Under the pieces are notes generated by a model. It worked only from the letters and a program-made list of their open reading frames with translations, was not told the DNA's origin and ran no database searches. DNA of 64,000 bases from Tuctoria greenei. Lineage: Eukaryota; Streptophyta; Magnoliopsida; Poales; Poaceae. The stretch is from positions 274,671,560-274,735,559 of the forward strand of contig JAYESD010000001.1 in the NCBI GenBank assembly GCA_036927565.1, in the 5' to 3' direction. The position numbers and the translations under genes were made by a program. Positions within the stretch are counted from its first letter, which is position 1. The number at the start of each line of letters is the position of its first letter. Shown one piece after another: positions 21,499 to 33,951 of the stretch.

Positions 21499-24400
21499 CA
21501 TCCGGCATAATCTGTATTGGAGTAACCAATGAGATTAAATTTGGAACATTTGGGGTACCAAAGGCCTAGGTTGGGTGTATGAACTAAATACCGCAAGATT
21601 CTCTTAACGGCTGTCAAATGACACTCTTTTGGGTTGGCTTGAAACCTTGCACACAAGCATACACTAAACATAATGTCTGGCCTAGATGCACATAAGTACA
21701 ATAAAGATCCAATCATGGAGCGACACACCTTTTGATCGACGTTTGGTCCATCTTCATTAAGATCCAAGTGGCCATTCATTGCCATGGGAGTCTTTATGGG
21801 CTTCGCATTGTCCATATCAAACTTCTTGAGTATGTCTTGAGTGTACTTAGTTTGGCTTATGAACGTCCCTTCCTTTTGTTGCCTCACTTGGAATCCCAAG
21901 AAGTACTTTAGCTCTCCCATCATAGACATCTGAAACCTATCTGTCATAATTTTACTAAATTCCTCACAAAAAGATTTGTTAGTTGAACCAAAGATTATAT
22001 CATCAACATAGATTTGACAAACAAAGAGATCATTGTCAAAGTTCTTTGTAAACAATGTATAATCTACTTTACCAATCTTAAAGCCATTTTCAATTAAGAA
22101 ATCTCTAAGACACTCATACCAAGCTCTAGGAGCTTGTTTGAGGCCGTAGAGAGCCTTACGCAATTTGAATACGTGGTCGAGGAACTCTTCATCTTCAAAC
22201 ACGGGGGGTTGCTCCACATACACCTCCTCCTTGATTGGTTCGTTGAGGAAGGTGCTTTTCACATCCATTTGATAGAGCTTGAAATCATGGTGAGTAGCAT
22301 ATGCAAGTAATATTCTAATGGACTCAAGTCTAGCTACAGGAGCAAAGGTTTCATCAAAATCCAAACTTTTGACTTGTGAATACCCTTTGGCCACAAGTCG
22401 TGCCTTGTTCCTTGTCACCACCCTGTGTTCGTCTATTTTGTTGCGGAAGACCCATTTGGTGCCGATGACGTTGGATTTGGATCTTTCGACTAGTTCCCAC
22501 ACCTCGTTCCTTTTGAAATTGTCGAGTTCTTCTTGCATGGCCACTACCCAATCCGGATCCTTCAATGCATCCTCAACCCCATGTGGTTGCAAAAAGGACA
22601 CAAACGAGTAATGCTCACAAAAATTAGCTATGCAAGATCTAGTAGTTACTCCCTTTTGGATGTCACCGATGATGTTGTCGATTGGGTGATCCCTTTGGAC
22701 GCATTGGTGTACTATTGGGTGTGGTACTTGCTGTCTTGAATCTTCATGATTATCTTCTTCTCCCCCTAAATGGTTGCCCTCATTGACTTGAAGGTCATTT
22801 TCGTCTTCTTGAGGTTGATCTTGTATGGAAGCTCCCCCTTGATGATTGGCCTCCTCTTGTGGTTCATTTTCCTCATGCATATGTGAAGGTGGCACTTGTG
22901 GTCGAACTTCGCCTAACGCCATTCTTCTCAGTGCTTTACATGGAGCTTAATGTCTGGCCTAGATGCACATAAGTACAATAAAGATCCAATCATGGAGCGA
23001 TATACCTTTTGATCGACGTTTGGTCCATCTTCATTAAGATCCAAGTGGCCATTCATTGCCATGGGAGTCTTTATGGGCTTCGCATTGTCCATATCAAACT
23101 TCTTGAGTATGTCTTGAGTGTACTTAGTTTGGCTTATGAACGTCCCTTCCTTTTGTTGCCTCACTTGGAATCCCAAGAAGTACTTTAGCTCTCCCATCAT
23201 AGACATCTGAAACCTATCTGTCATAATTTTACTAAATTCCTCACAAAAAGATTTGTTAGTTGAACCAAAGATTATATCATCAACATAGATTTGACAAACA
23301 AAGAGATCATTGTCAAAGTTCTTTGTAAACAATGTATAATCTACTTTACCAATCTTAAAGCCATTTTCAATTAAGAAATCTCTAAGACACTCATACCAAG
23401 CTCTAGGAGCTTGTTTGAGGCCGTAGAGAGCCTTACGCAATTTGAATACGTGGTCGAGGAACTCTTCATCTTCAAACACGGGGGGTTGCTCCACATACAC
23501 CTCCTCCTTGATTGGTTCGTTGAGGAAGGTGCTTTTCACATCCATTTGATAGAGCTTGAAATCATGGTGAGTAGCATATGCAAGTAATATTCTAATGGAC
23601 TCAAGTCTAGCTACAGGAGCAAAGGTTTCATCAAAATCCAAACTTTTGACTTGTGAATACCCTTTGGCCACAAGTCGTGCCTTGTTCCTTGTCACCACCC
23701 TGTGTTCGTCTATTTTGTTGCGGAAGACCCATTTGGTGCCGATGACGTTGGATTTGGATCTTTCGACTAGTTCCCACACCTCGTTCCTTTTGAAATTGTC
23801 GAGTTCTTCTTGCATGGCCACTACCCAATCCGGATCCTTCAATGCATCCTCAACCCCATGTGGTTGCAAAAAGGACACAAACGAGTAATGCTCACAAAAA
23901 TTAGCTATGCAAGATCTAGTAGTTACTCCCTTTTGGATGTCACCGATGATGTTGTCGATTGGGTGATCCCTTTGGACGCATTGGTGTACTATTGGGTGTG
24001 GTACTTGCTGTCTTGAATCTTCATGATTATCTTCTTCTCCCCCTAAATGGTTGCCCTCATTGACTTGAATGTCATTTTCGTCTTCTTGAGGTTGATCTTG
24101 TATGGAAGCTCCCCCTTGATGATTGGCCTCCTCTTGTGGTTCATTTTCCTCATGCATATGTGAAGGTGGCACTTGTGGTCGAACTTCGCCTAATGCCATT
24201 CTTCTCAGTGCTTTACATGGAGCTTCTTCTCTATCTAGCACACATGGATCAACTTGCTCCTTTTGGGAGCCATTAGTTTCATCGAACACTACGTCACGTG
24301 CTACTTCAATAAGTCCGGAGGTCTTTTTATAGACACGATAGGCATAAGTGATCGAATCATAACCAAGCAAGAAACCTTCATTGGACTTTGAAGCGAACTT

Positions 24401-25571
24401 TGAAGTCATAGGCTTCTTGTTCAAAATGTAGCATTTGGAACCGAAAACTCGAAAATATGAAATATTAGGCTTGTTACCGGTGAGTAGCTCATAGGATGTT
24501 TTCTTGAGTAGTCGATGAAGATAAAGTCGATTTATGGTGTGGCAAGCTGTGTTGACCGCTTTCGCCCAAAATTGATCCGAGGTCTTGTACTCATCGAGCA
24601 TTGTTCTCGCCATCTCTATGAGGGTTCGATTCTTCCTTTCGGCAACTCTGTTTTGTTGAGGGGAGTAAGGTGCTGAAAACTCGTGCTTTATGCCTTCTTC
24701 ATCTAGGTACTCCTCAACTTGTGTGTTCTTGAACACCGTGCCGTTTTTGCTTCGAATGTTCTTGATTGTCAATGAGAATTCATTTTGAGCTCGCTTGAAG
24801 AACTTCTTGAGTGTTCTTTGTGTTTCTGACTTATCATGTAAAAAGAAAACCCAAGTGAAGCGAGAAAAAATCATCAACAACTACTAAACCATATTTGTTA
24901 CCGCCAATGCTTTTGTAAGCAATTGGACCAAATAAGTCCATGTGAAGTAGCTCGAGCGGTCTTGTTGTAGTCATGACGTTCTTAGCGGGATGAGGTGCTC
25001 CAACTTGCTTCCCGGCTTGGCAAGCGCTACAAGGCATGTATTTCTCAAAAACAACATCCTTTAAACCTCGGATGTGATCGCCCTTGACGAGTTTTTGAAG
25101 ATTCCTCATACCAACATGCGCTAGCCGTCTATGCCACATCCAACCCATGTTGGTCTTTGCAATCAAGCATGTGTCAAGTTCGGCTTTATCTTTGTTGAAG
25201 TCAACAAGGTAAAGCTTTCCCTTTAACATACCCTTGAATGCAATGGAACCATCACTCCTTCTAGAGACGATCACACCCTCGTTAGTGAACAAGCAATTAT
25301 AACCTTTGTCACATAATTGAGATATGGACAACAGGTTATAATCTAAGGAATCAACATGTAATACATGAGAAAGAGTGTGTTTAGATGATATGACAATTTT
25401 ACTGGTACCGAGCACCTTTCCTTGACTATTGTCTCTAAAATAGATGCCCTCGCTTGGATCCTCATTTGCTTCATATTCAACGAACTTCCTTCTTTCTCCG
25501 ATCATATGGTTGGTGCAGCCACTGTCTAGCACCCATTTAGATCCACCAGAGGAATAGGTTTGCAAAAACAA
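21499..25571 (-). pseudogene. Pol of element A (protease, integrase, RT), with a duplicated RT
   Basis: Read leftwards: protease motif KWVLDSGCTNHMIG, GAG-pre-integrase (MWHRRLAHVGMRNL ... CSACQAGK), integrase (LLHMDLFGP, YSPQQNRVAERKNRTL), a linker rich in Glu/Asp/Gln, then RT (WVFRNKIDEH, DETFAPVARLESIR, YVDDIIFG, MMGELKYFLGFQ). The frame changes near 24850. After RT reaches ASRPDI the linker and RT start again because of a tandem duplication (see 21672-24225). The last copy runs into RNase H (YSNTDYAGCKV) and is cut by element B. Several catalytic motifs survive, but frameshifts and the duplication make the polyprotein unreadable as one product. Confidence 0.85.
21672..24225 (-). repeat. 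1.28-kb direct tandem duplication inside pol of element A
   Basis: The segment at about 21673-22948 is repeated at 22949-24225 with only a handful of substitutions and a single-base length difference. The unit spans from the end of integrase/linker to RT just after the YVDDIIFG domain. The junction is at 22948/22949 (GGAGCTT joined to AATGTCTGG). The near identity shows it is far younger than the LTR divergence of the element, or an assembly artefact. Confidence 0.9.
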
Positions 25572-25572
25572 A

Positions 25573-27992
25573 TTATGCCTTGGTTTTAGGTACCCAAGCT
25601 TGCTTGGGTTCTTTTAGGTTAGTCACAAGGGCTTTGGGCACCCACACATGAGACTTGGTGTTCCCATGGCGTGGCCCAACATAATGAGCATAAACTTTGC
25701 CAAAATTACTTCTCATTAAGACATAAGATGCATCGAAAGATCTAAATAGTAACTGTTGTTGTTTATAAACAGGACTAGTCTGGGAGATCGGACTTGTCTG
25801 GAGGACCGGACTTGTCCGGATCCCGACCGGACTAGTACGGTGATCATGCGTGTTGGATTCATTAATTTTGGATTTTCCAGTTTGAGAGGGTCTTCCCTTT
25901 ACAAAGGCATTGCTCTCCTTGTTATTCTTATGGCTTCTAACATGTTGCTTTTCACCATAAGAGTAACCAATGTCGTATTTGACATTTGGAGGTCTTGTGA
26001 CCAAGTATGCACTACGTGCATATTTGATCTTCTCTTTGTCAAATATGCCATTTTATGAAGGATGCTTGTCCTTGGTAGAGATTGACTTGTCTTTCAAGCT
26101 GGTGTCAACCTTACCACATGTACAAGTAGAAGCAACTTCAGTTTTAATGGGTTGAGAAGGTGAACTTGAAGAGGATGAAGGGTCACCTTGCTTGAGTGAC
26201 TCAACTTGCACTTCAAGGGTCTTGTTAACCTTGATTAGGTTAGCAAGTTCGTCCTTGATTGTAGCATTTGAGTCGCTTAGCTCCAAGCAAGCTTCCTTGC
26301 TTGAAGCTAACTCAAGCTCCAGTGACTTGCTTCGCTCCTTTTCAAGATCTCGAAATTTGTCAAGTTTAACATATTCCTCCTTTTGGGAGATAATCATGTC
26401 TTCTTGACGATGTATCAACTTCTCCTTCTCAACAAGTTGATCAAGTAAGAATTTCATTTTTGTAGCTGTTTTCTTATCTAACCCAATGAGCATATCTTTG
26501 TTATCACTATTAATTTCACTATCACTAGAATAGGAATGCACGAAAGAGGGTTTTGTTGTTACCTTGCGTTTACCTTCCTTTGCCATGAGGCAAGTGTTGT
26601 TCCCCTTCCATGCGCTGAGAGTAGGGAAGAGAGTGGATTTCTTGGATGTCTTTTCGATGGCTATGCTAGCCATCTCCTCATCTTCTTCGGATGAGGACTC
26701 ATCATTTGAGTCCCATTCTTTCCCAAGATGTGCTTGTTCAGCTTGCTTCTTCTTCTTGAAGAACTTCATGGGTTAAGGCTTCGCTTCTTTGGACTTCTTC
26801 TTGTTCTCTTCATATGGGCAATCAACTATAAAGTGGATATACTCACCATAATTATAGCAAGCCCGCCCCAATTTTGGTTTTGATCTTTCCTTGTACTTTC
26901 CTTCACTTGATTTAGCACCTTGTCTCTTCTTCATCATTCTCTTGAATTTCTTCATGATAGTATCATATCATCTTCATCCAAGTCACTGCTCTCATCATCA
27001 CCGTCTTCTTCTAGTTGAGCTTCTCGAGCTTCTTTAGACAAGGGCTTACGGGTGGACTTTAGAATGACCCCTTTCTTCATTGCCGAGGTGAGATCGGCAA
27101 TTTCCTTAACATGTTTGGCTTGTTTTTCCATCATCTCAAAGTTGATAATTTTCCCAAGTAGCTCATTCGGGGTCATCTTCTTGTACCCCGAGCTTTCTCG
27201 TATCATCGAACACAAGGTAACATTGCGAGGCATAAAGGCTCTAAGAATGAGCTTCACAATTTCGTGGTCGTTCCACTTCTTGCTTTCGTATGCTTGCACC
27301 TTGTTGATGAGCGACTTTAGTCGGTTGTACATATCTTGTGGCGACTTGTCTTCTTCGATGGCGAATCTTCCTAGCTCGCCTTCAATCATCTCGATCTTTG
27401 CTTCTTGCACATGACGATCGCCTTCATGTGCAGTTTGCAACGTATCCCATATCTCCTTCGCGATCTCGAGTCCATCCACCTTTGTAAACTCATCCCGACT
27501 GAGCGATGAGGTAATGACTGCAGCAGCTTGGGCGTTTCGATGGATCACTTGCTCTTGGCTAGGTGTGAGCTCCTCATCATCATCAGGGATATCGATTCCC
27601 GTGCATACTATGTGCCACAAACTTGGATTGATAGAAATCAAATGCATTTTCATGTTTTGCCTCCACATTGAGTAGTTGTTGCCGTCAAAATGTGGGGCTT
27701 CTCCAAGTGGAATTGATAGATAATGATTGTTGCTAGAATTTAGGTGATCATAGTTAAAAGGATATCGAGAGTAGTCGGTGTGACTACTCCCCTTATTTTT
27801 CTTCTCATCTTCGATTTTCACTTTTCCCTTGGAAAGGGTTTTCTTCCTTAGGAGTGCCTTGAGTTCCAGCATCTCCTCATCGTCATCCTCGAAGTCTTGA
27901 ATGGCTTCGAGGAGCTTCTCCAATTTTTGGTTCTTGTCTTCATCAACCTTCTCTCGGTTGTTGCTCTTGTGTACGTCCTTCATGTCCGACAT
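25573..27992 (-). pseudogene. Gag of element A
   Basis: It starts at ATG 27992, about 40 bp inside the primer-binding site. The N-terminal part is acidic and basic in blocks. A DUF4219/UBN2 gag region follows (PHFDGNNYSMWRQNMKMHL, EIWDTLQTAHEGD, MYNRLKSLINKVQ). The frame changes near 26953. The zinc knuckle (26860 region) reads CYNYGEYIHFIVDC and so has lost its second Cys. A coiled-coil segment follows (26769-26056). Stops lie near 26771 and 26054, and a frame change near 25573 leads to the protease. An inactive gag is expected. Confidence 0.85.
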
Positions 27993-28031
27993 GATCTCTT
28001 CGAGCGATTAGTCTCCTTCTTGAAGAACCTC

Positions 28032-28043
28032 GCTCTGATACCA
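28032..28043 (-). other. Primer-binding site of element A
   Basis: On the minus strand TGGTATCAGAGC lies two bases downstream of the 5' LTR end, the same site as in element B. Confidence 0.85.
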
Positions 28044-28045
28044 AT

Positions 28046-29599
28046 TGAATGTAGCCTAGAGGGGGGTGAATAGTCCTTTTTGAACATTGTTAGAACCTGC
28101 AACACTTAACAACCAGATCAAATCTCGAGATATCGGACTAGTCCGGTCGAGTGCGGACTAGTCCGGTGTATACCGTCTAGGTTTATCAAATTTGATCGAT
28201 TAATTTGATTCCAGGATGTATGCAGCGGAAATATACTTGTAATTGAAGTGTTACATGATTATGAACTAGGATATACCACAAGTCAATCTTATATTTAATG
28301 TTTCAACAAAAAGTAAGCAAGATTGATTGAAACCCTAGATTGATATGATGTATAAGAACGATGAGCACAAAGTAAGAACACAAGCACTTTATCCCTTGGT
28401 TCGGTTCCCCCAGAGGCAACCTACATCCACGTTGAGGAGTCCACAAAAGGATCGGGTCTTCTCCAACCCTACCCTCGTCGGATCGCCACGGAGGCCAATC
28501 CTCTTCACTTATTACAAAGGGCAAATAACTGAATTCAAGGGGCCTTCTCACACGTTGAGGGCTCCCCAAGATTACAACAAGAACTCCACCAAGAACACAC
28601 TCAAAAGATTACAATAAAAACCACAGGAGTGTGTTAGGGAATCAAACCAAGAGCTCAATGAGTGATGAACCGTGTCTCTCCAATGATCCAATGTGTATCC
28701 TCAAGGGATTGATCTTTGTTGCTTTTGATTTCGTGGAGAGATGTGTTTTTGAGGCTCTTGGGAGGTGTGATGGCGTAGGGGGTCGATAGTTGTGAAAGAT
28801 GGCCCATGTACACCTATTTATATGGGGTTCCCAAAAGTTACCGTTAGGGTTTAGGAATATCGGACTAGTCCGTGGTGGACACCGGACTAGTCCGGTGTGC
28901 TATGTGTAGCAAACCCTAGGTGTCCCGAAATATCGGACTAGTCCGGCTAAAAGCGGACTTGTCCGATTTCGCTTCTGGAAATCTTTGGACTAGTCTGATG
29001 GGTATCGGACTTGTCGAGAAAAGTGAAACCCTAAGTGAATTAGGGAAGTCCGCACTTGGAGGAATTGTCCGATTTAGGTCAAAGGTTTTTTCGGACTAGT
29101 CTGTGCCAATATCGGACTTGTCCGATTTACATCAGAATGATATCAGACTAGTCCGTTGTGTTACTGGACTTGTCCGATTTTGTGCAGCTTGTGAAGTGTT
29201 ACGAGGACTAGTCCGCACTGGGGAGGACTAGACTGATTCTAGTCAGAGAGATATCGGACTAGTCCGTGGTGATATCGAACTTATCCGATCTTGTGCAGAA
29301 AGATATCGGACTAGTCCGGTGTCAGTCGGACTTGTCCGGTCCTGTATAAACTTGTGCAATGTGTGTGATTATTTGTGCTTGAGCTCTTGGGGTGTGTTTC
29401 CTTAACACACTCCATACACAATGATCTACTACAGTTGTTCCTTGAGCTCTTTTCCACATTGCTCCTCATTCTCCCTTCTTTTTGGCACCTTGCTTATTTT
29501 CCCATTAGAACCTGTGCTCATCTCAAAAAAGTGGTTAGGATCTCATTTGCTTGTCATAAATCATCCAAAACCCACAAGGGATTCCTAGATGCACTTTCA
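28046..29599 (-). repeat. 5' LTR of element A, 1554 bp, rich in CGGACTAGTCCG palindromes
   Basis: In element orientation it begins TGAAAGTGCATCTAGG and ends CTAGGCTACATTCA. A TATAAATA box lies on the minus strand at 28815-28822. Between about 28130 and 29340 there are more than a dozen exact or near copies of CGGACTAGTCCG or the related CGGACTTGTCCG. Sirevirus LTRs are known to carry such repeated palindromes. The same family of LTR occurs in element C. Confidence 0.9.
28815..28822 (-). promoter_or_regulatory. Probable LTR TATA box (element A, 5' LTR)
   Basis: TATAAATA on the minus strand followed by GGTGTACATGGG. The same box is in the other LTR of A (10140-10147) and in element C (41359-41366). 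Confidence 0.6.
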
Positions 29600-32500
29600 T
29601 GAATTGCACGAGCCACTAAGCCCCAAACTAGTCATGACACCGGACACTCCATGAACAAGTGTATGATTCTTTCAACATTCCGAAGGCATAAGGTGCATAG
29701 ATACTGGTTGGACCATCCCCTTATCTGTAGCCGAGTTGCGGACCACAATCTATCTTGTATCATGAGCCAGATTAAAAGCTTGCATTTCGGTGGTGCCCAA
29801 ACATCCCATATCCGTGAAGGGAACCAAGAGAGGTAAGAACCTTCGAACTGGGGTCTATAGGCAAAACACACCGAGAATTCCCCATTCGTTGTGACGGTCC
29901 AAGTGATCTTGTCCGGTTGTTGCGGATCGTCGACGAGGTCAACATCCTGCAGCGCTTCAAAAAGCTGCAGTACGGTGACCACAAATTCCATGAGGGGAGA
30001 GGCTTCAGGTAATGGAGCCAAGTCAGATCACGCATTACAGCTGCAACGGTTCTCCTTTTCCGTCGGCTTGCAGCAAACAATGATGGGAAAGTAGATGCTA
30101 GAGGGCAACCATGTAGCCAATTATCAATCCAAAATTTTGCTTGATGACCATTCCGCACTGTGATCCTCGTAGCTGCGGCGAACAAGTCCTCATCACCAGA
30201 AGCCACCGGCAGTTCCATACCAACCCATGGTTTGGATGGAGAGCGCCACTAATGCCAAAGCCAATGAAGTATTAGTGCCTTGCCACATCTATTTAAGTCG
30301 AGCAGCCCCAAACCTCCTCTATCCACCGGATGACAAACCTTAGTCCAATTGACCTTCGACCGAGCACCATTGTGTAGTTGGGTTCCAGACCACAGCAAAC
30401 GGCGCCTCAATTTATCTAAAGGGGCAATAAATGGTTTGGGCAATTTAAGCACCGTCATTGCGTAAATCGGTAGAGTTCTTAATACCGACCTAACCAACTC
30501 ACGGCGCCCATCCAGGGACAGCAAAGGTCCCTACGACCTGCAAGACGTGCATCGGCTCTGTCCAGTGTTGGTTGCAGCTGCACCATTGACAGTCGAGAGG
30601 TGGTTAACTGTAGTACCAAATATTTGACTGTAAGATCCATTACCCGTCCTTGAAAGCTTTGAAGAATAGCTGGTACGTCAAGTTCTGCACACTATATAGG
30701 TACAACTGAACTCTTGCTCATGTTAACGTGTAGACCGGACGACAAGCCGAAACTATCCATGATCTGCATCACTCTCTCTACCTCTACTTGGTCCAGATTG
30801 ATGAAGACAATGACGTCATCGGCATAAAGGGAGACTCTGGTCCTCGCAGCAGTATTGGCCAAAGGTGTGAGCAGAACATTTCTGGTTGCCGCCCCGAAAA
30901 CTCGCTGTAGGATATCAATGCCCAGGATGAAGAGAGATGGTGACATGGGATCGCCCTGGTGTAATCCCCTCCGATGTTGTATCCATTCACCGATATTAAA
31001 ATTTAGTTTGACGGCTGATGAGGCAGAGGACTAAAGAAAACAAAGCCAATTAATCCAACGCCTAGGAAATCTTCCGTGTTCGAGCATCTCTATCATGAAC
31101 TCCCATGACATAGAATCGAAATCTTTGGATATGTCAAATTTAAACATCAGGACCGGCTGCCTCTTCTGATGATAGATCCGTGCCAAGTTTCTAAAATACA
31201 GGAAATTGTTGTTGATACAACGCTTCTAGACAAAAGCACTGTGCTCCGGATCAACAAGATTGTCCAGATGAGGCTGCAACCGTTGCTATAGCACCTTTGT
31301 AAACAATTTTGCGAAGGAATGAATGAGGCTGATTGGGCGAAAATCATTTGGTTGTTCGGCTACCTTTGTCTTGGGCAAAAGAGTAATTATGGCACCATTA
31401 AGCATCTTAAGGTATCCACCTCGCAGCCGGAATAAGTTCTGGAAGGCAGCCAGTAGATCAGGCTTGATGACCTCCCAACAATTCTGATAGAAATCGGTAG
31501 TAAAACCTTCAGGCCCTGGTGACTTTTCTTTCGGCAAATCCTGAATGGCCTCTTTTATCTCCTTTGCAAAAAATTCCTTGTCTAACTCGTGGTCGTGTAG
31601 AGTAGGAATTTGTAGTTGATTCCACTAGAAGGTTGATTGGCGCTGCACATGAGACCCAAGAGTATTGTGGAAGTGCTGATGCAAAATGTTGGTCATCTCA
31701 TCGTGCACAAAGGTGAAGCCTTGTACAGGGTGCTTCAGGCGATGTATAAATAACTTCCGGGAATGTGCATTCACTTTCAGGTGAAGAAACTTGGTACACG
31801 CATCGCCAGCTTTGATCCATGTGATCCTTGAGGCTTGCTTACGTCTGGCTCGTTCAACAACCGCCAGCCCCAACAATCTGGCCTTAAGGTCACGCCGCAG
31901 TGCCATCTCATCCTCCGTGAGATCACGAAGTTCCTGAGCAACATCAAGTTGAAGAACCAATTCATTTATCATGACCAACTGCTCTCTGCATTTACCGAAT
32001 AATGACCGACTCCACTTTTTTCGAACTAAAGTTGTGGCTTTGAGTTTGTTGTGGAAGGTGATAATTGGAGAGCGTTGAACAGGAGTGGATTCCCATGCAT
32101 TCTTGATAGTTTTTTGGAACCCAGACAATTTAGTCCAAAAAGACTCAAATCGGAATATTGCTGGCTGCCTAGGTCTTAGCTGATGACTGAGTAGGATCAA
32201 ACAATGATTTGATAAGGAGGATGACAATGGTCCGAGGTTCATATTAGGGAAAATAATGTCCCATTCCTTGTTGTAGAACATCCGATCTAACCGAATCATC
32301 GTAGGATTGACACGCTCATTACTCCAGGTGAATCGTCGGTTCTATAAACTATATTCAATAAGCTTACATGTGTCTATGGAATGCCGAAAGGATCCCATTA
32401 ACCGGCGATTAATGTTGGCATTGTTCTTTGTCACAAGCTTGATAGATGAGGTTGAAGTCACCAACACACAACCAGGCCACACCATCAGGCGGCTTTTGTG

Positions 32501-32894
32501 TGACCAGCTCGGCCAAGAATTCAGTTTTGTCAGTGTCATCAAAAGGACCATAGACCGATGTCAATTTAAATGATTCCTCAAATCCTGCTTGGCGGACCAT
32601 AACAAATAAGCTGTACTTGCCTATATTGACATCATGCACCTGGGCATAAGTGGGATCCCATGCTGTCAAGATGCCACCCCGTGTGACATTGGCAGGTAAC
32701 ACTTCAACACCGGAAAGATTGGCACCCAAGATCTCGCGTTGCAGTTGGACTGACATAGAGGACAATTTGGTTTCTTGCAAACATACAATCATAAGAGCCT
32801 CTGCGTGCAGAAATTGTTGGACAACCATTCTTCTAGCTGGTTGGTTGAGGCCGCGAACATTCCAGGAGAGAGTACTAAAATGCTTCTGAGCCAT
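29600..32894 (-). pseudogene. LINE ORF2: endonuclease, reverse transcriptase and zf-RVT
   Basis: The start is taken at ATG 32894 (MAQKHFSTLSWNVRGLNQ). The apurinic-type endonuclease shows CLQETKL, SVYGP, VGDFN and, near 32215, SNHCLIL. The RT shows KSPGPEGFTTDFYQ, FRPISLIHSFAKL, QGDPMSPSLFILG and the catalytic YADDV near 30825. The zf-RVT region near 29660-29700 has CTLCLRN and HLFMECP. Several stops and frameshifts (about 32409, 31625, 31270, 30690, 30520, 30220, 30020) make it inactive. The segment stops at the LTR of element A, 10-15 residues after MECP. Confidence 0.88.
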
Positions 32895-33181
32895 TGGAAA
32901 CACTGATAAACAACTGAACATCAACTGGATCAGACCAAGACACAGGGCAATAACAGCAGCCAATGCACGCCATCAAAGCAGCTAGACACACATTGAAACA
33001 AAACCACCAGAAGCGACCAACAGGTGCTACACATGTTGCTTGGACAGAGATCAGAGAACAACGGACTGCCTAAAACACTAGAAGAGTCAAACACACTACG
33101 CCTAGTAGAACACTGACCCGGGTACACATATCAGAAGATAGGACAACAAACTTCCACACAGGACTGATGGTAGCCATCAAT

Positions 33182-33315
33182 CTAGATGCCTGCAGCCACC
33201 TCATCCATCGCAGCAGCAGCGGCAGCATCAACATGCGGCATACTGTCGAGTTGAAGGACTCCACGAAGCACTCCAATGGTTTGACTTGATAGGGGTTTCT
33301 TGAAGGCGGCCTTGT
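33182..33315 (-). pseudogene. LINE ORF1, C-terminal part (left of element C)
   Basis: It reads AAFKKPLSSQTIGVL ... MDEVAAGI and stops with TAG at 33182-33184. The family usually ends in a short 'AFKxPLS' type tail after a RAQRxLMRKL-like helix, which is found on the other side of element C. The first codons overlap the CTTGT duplication and continue in frame from 42125-42129. Together with the gene at 42125-44977 this is one ORF. Confidence 0.85.
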
Positions 33316-33951
33316 TGAAAGTGCATCTAGGAATCCCTTGTGGGTTTTGGTGAATCTATGACAAGCAATTGAGATCATAACTAAATTGTTGAGATGAGCG
33401 CAGGTTTTAATGAAATTATGAAGAAAACGCAAAAGTAAGGGAGAGTGAGGAATCAAGTTGAAAGGAGCTTAAGAAATGATTATATTACTCTTTGTGTATG
33501 GAGTGTGTTGGAGTAACACACCCCAAGAGCTCAAGCAAATTTTAATCACTCTCACTGCACAAAGTTATATAGGTCCACAATAGTCCGATGTACCCCGGAC
33601 TAGTCCGATTCCTCTCTGTCCAGAATCAGACAAGTCCTCCCAGAGCAGACTTGTCTGCACAGTCCAGTTTCCCCATACCAGACTAGTCCGATATCACCAC
33701 GGACTAGTTCGATATCTCTCTGACTAAGATTGGACTAGCCCTCCCCAGTGCGGACTAGTCCTCAACACTTCACAGTTTGCATGACGTCGGAAAAGTCCGA
33801 TATCACAACGAACTAGTCCGATATCTTTCTGACCTAAATCAGACAAGTTCGATATCTGCACGGATTAGTCCGAAAAACCTTCTGATAAAATCGGACAAGT
33901 CCTCCAAATGCGGACTTGTCCTCAATTCACTAAGGGTTTTACCACGGCCAA
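33316..33951 (+). repeat. 5' LTR of element C, truncated
   Basis: Collinear with 40529 to about 41164 of the 3' LTR, including the CGGACTAGTCC-type palindromes. It then jumps at GGCCAAACAC into coding sequence equivalent to the middle of gag of element A. About 960 bp of LTR is missing. The TATA box is lost with it, so this LTR cannot drive a full transcript. Confidence 0.85.

Larger units (their letters stand above)
9395..29599 (-). mobile_element. Copia element A (Sirevirus-like), minus strand, interrupted by element B
   Basis: The 5' LTR is at 28046-29599 (begins TG, ends CA in element orientation), with a primer-binding site at 28032-28043. Gag, protease, integrase and RT run leftwards. 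RNase H is split by element B (11181-21493) and the 3' LTR is at 9395-10926. The LTR palindromes around CGGACTAGTCCG and the protein sequence match element C. The outermost ~20 bp of the 3' LTR were separated by the insertion of CACTA-1. Many stops and frameshifts make it non-autonomous. It is inserted in ORF2 of the LINE: the LINE frame runs up to 29600 and stops being readable at the LTR. Confidence 0.85.

Noticed and set aside
32307..32889. Plus-strand open frames over the LINE ORF2
   Set aside because: Antisense shadows; the endonuclease/RT motifs are all on the minus strand.
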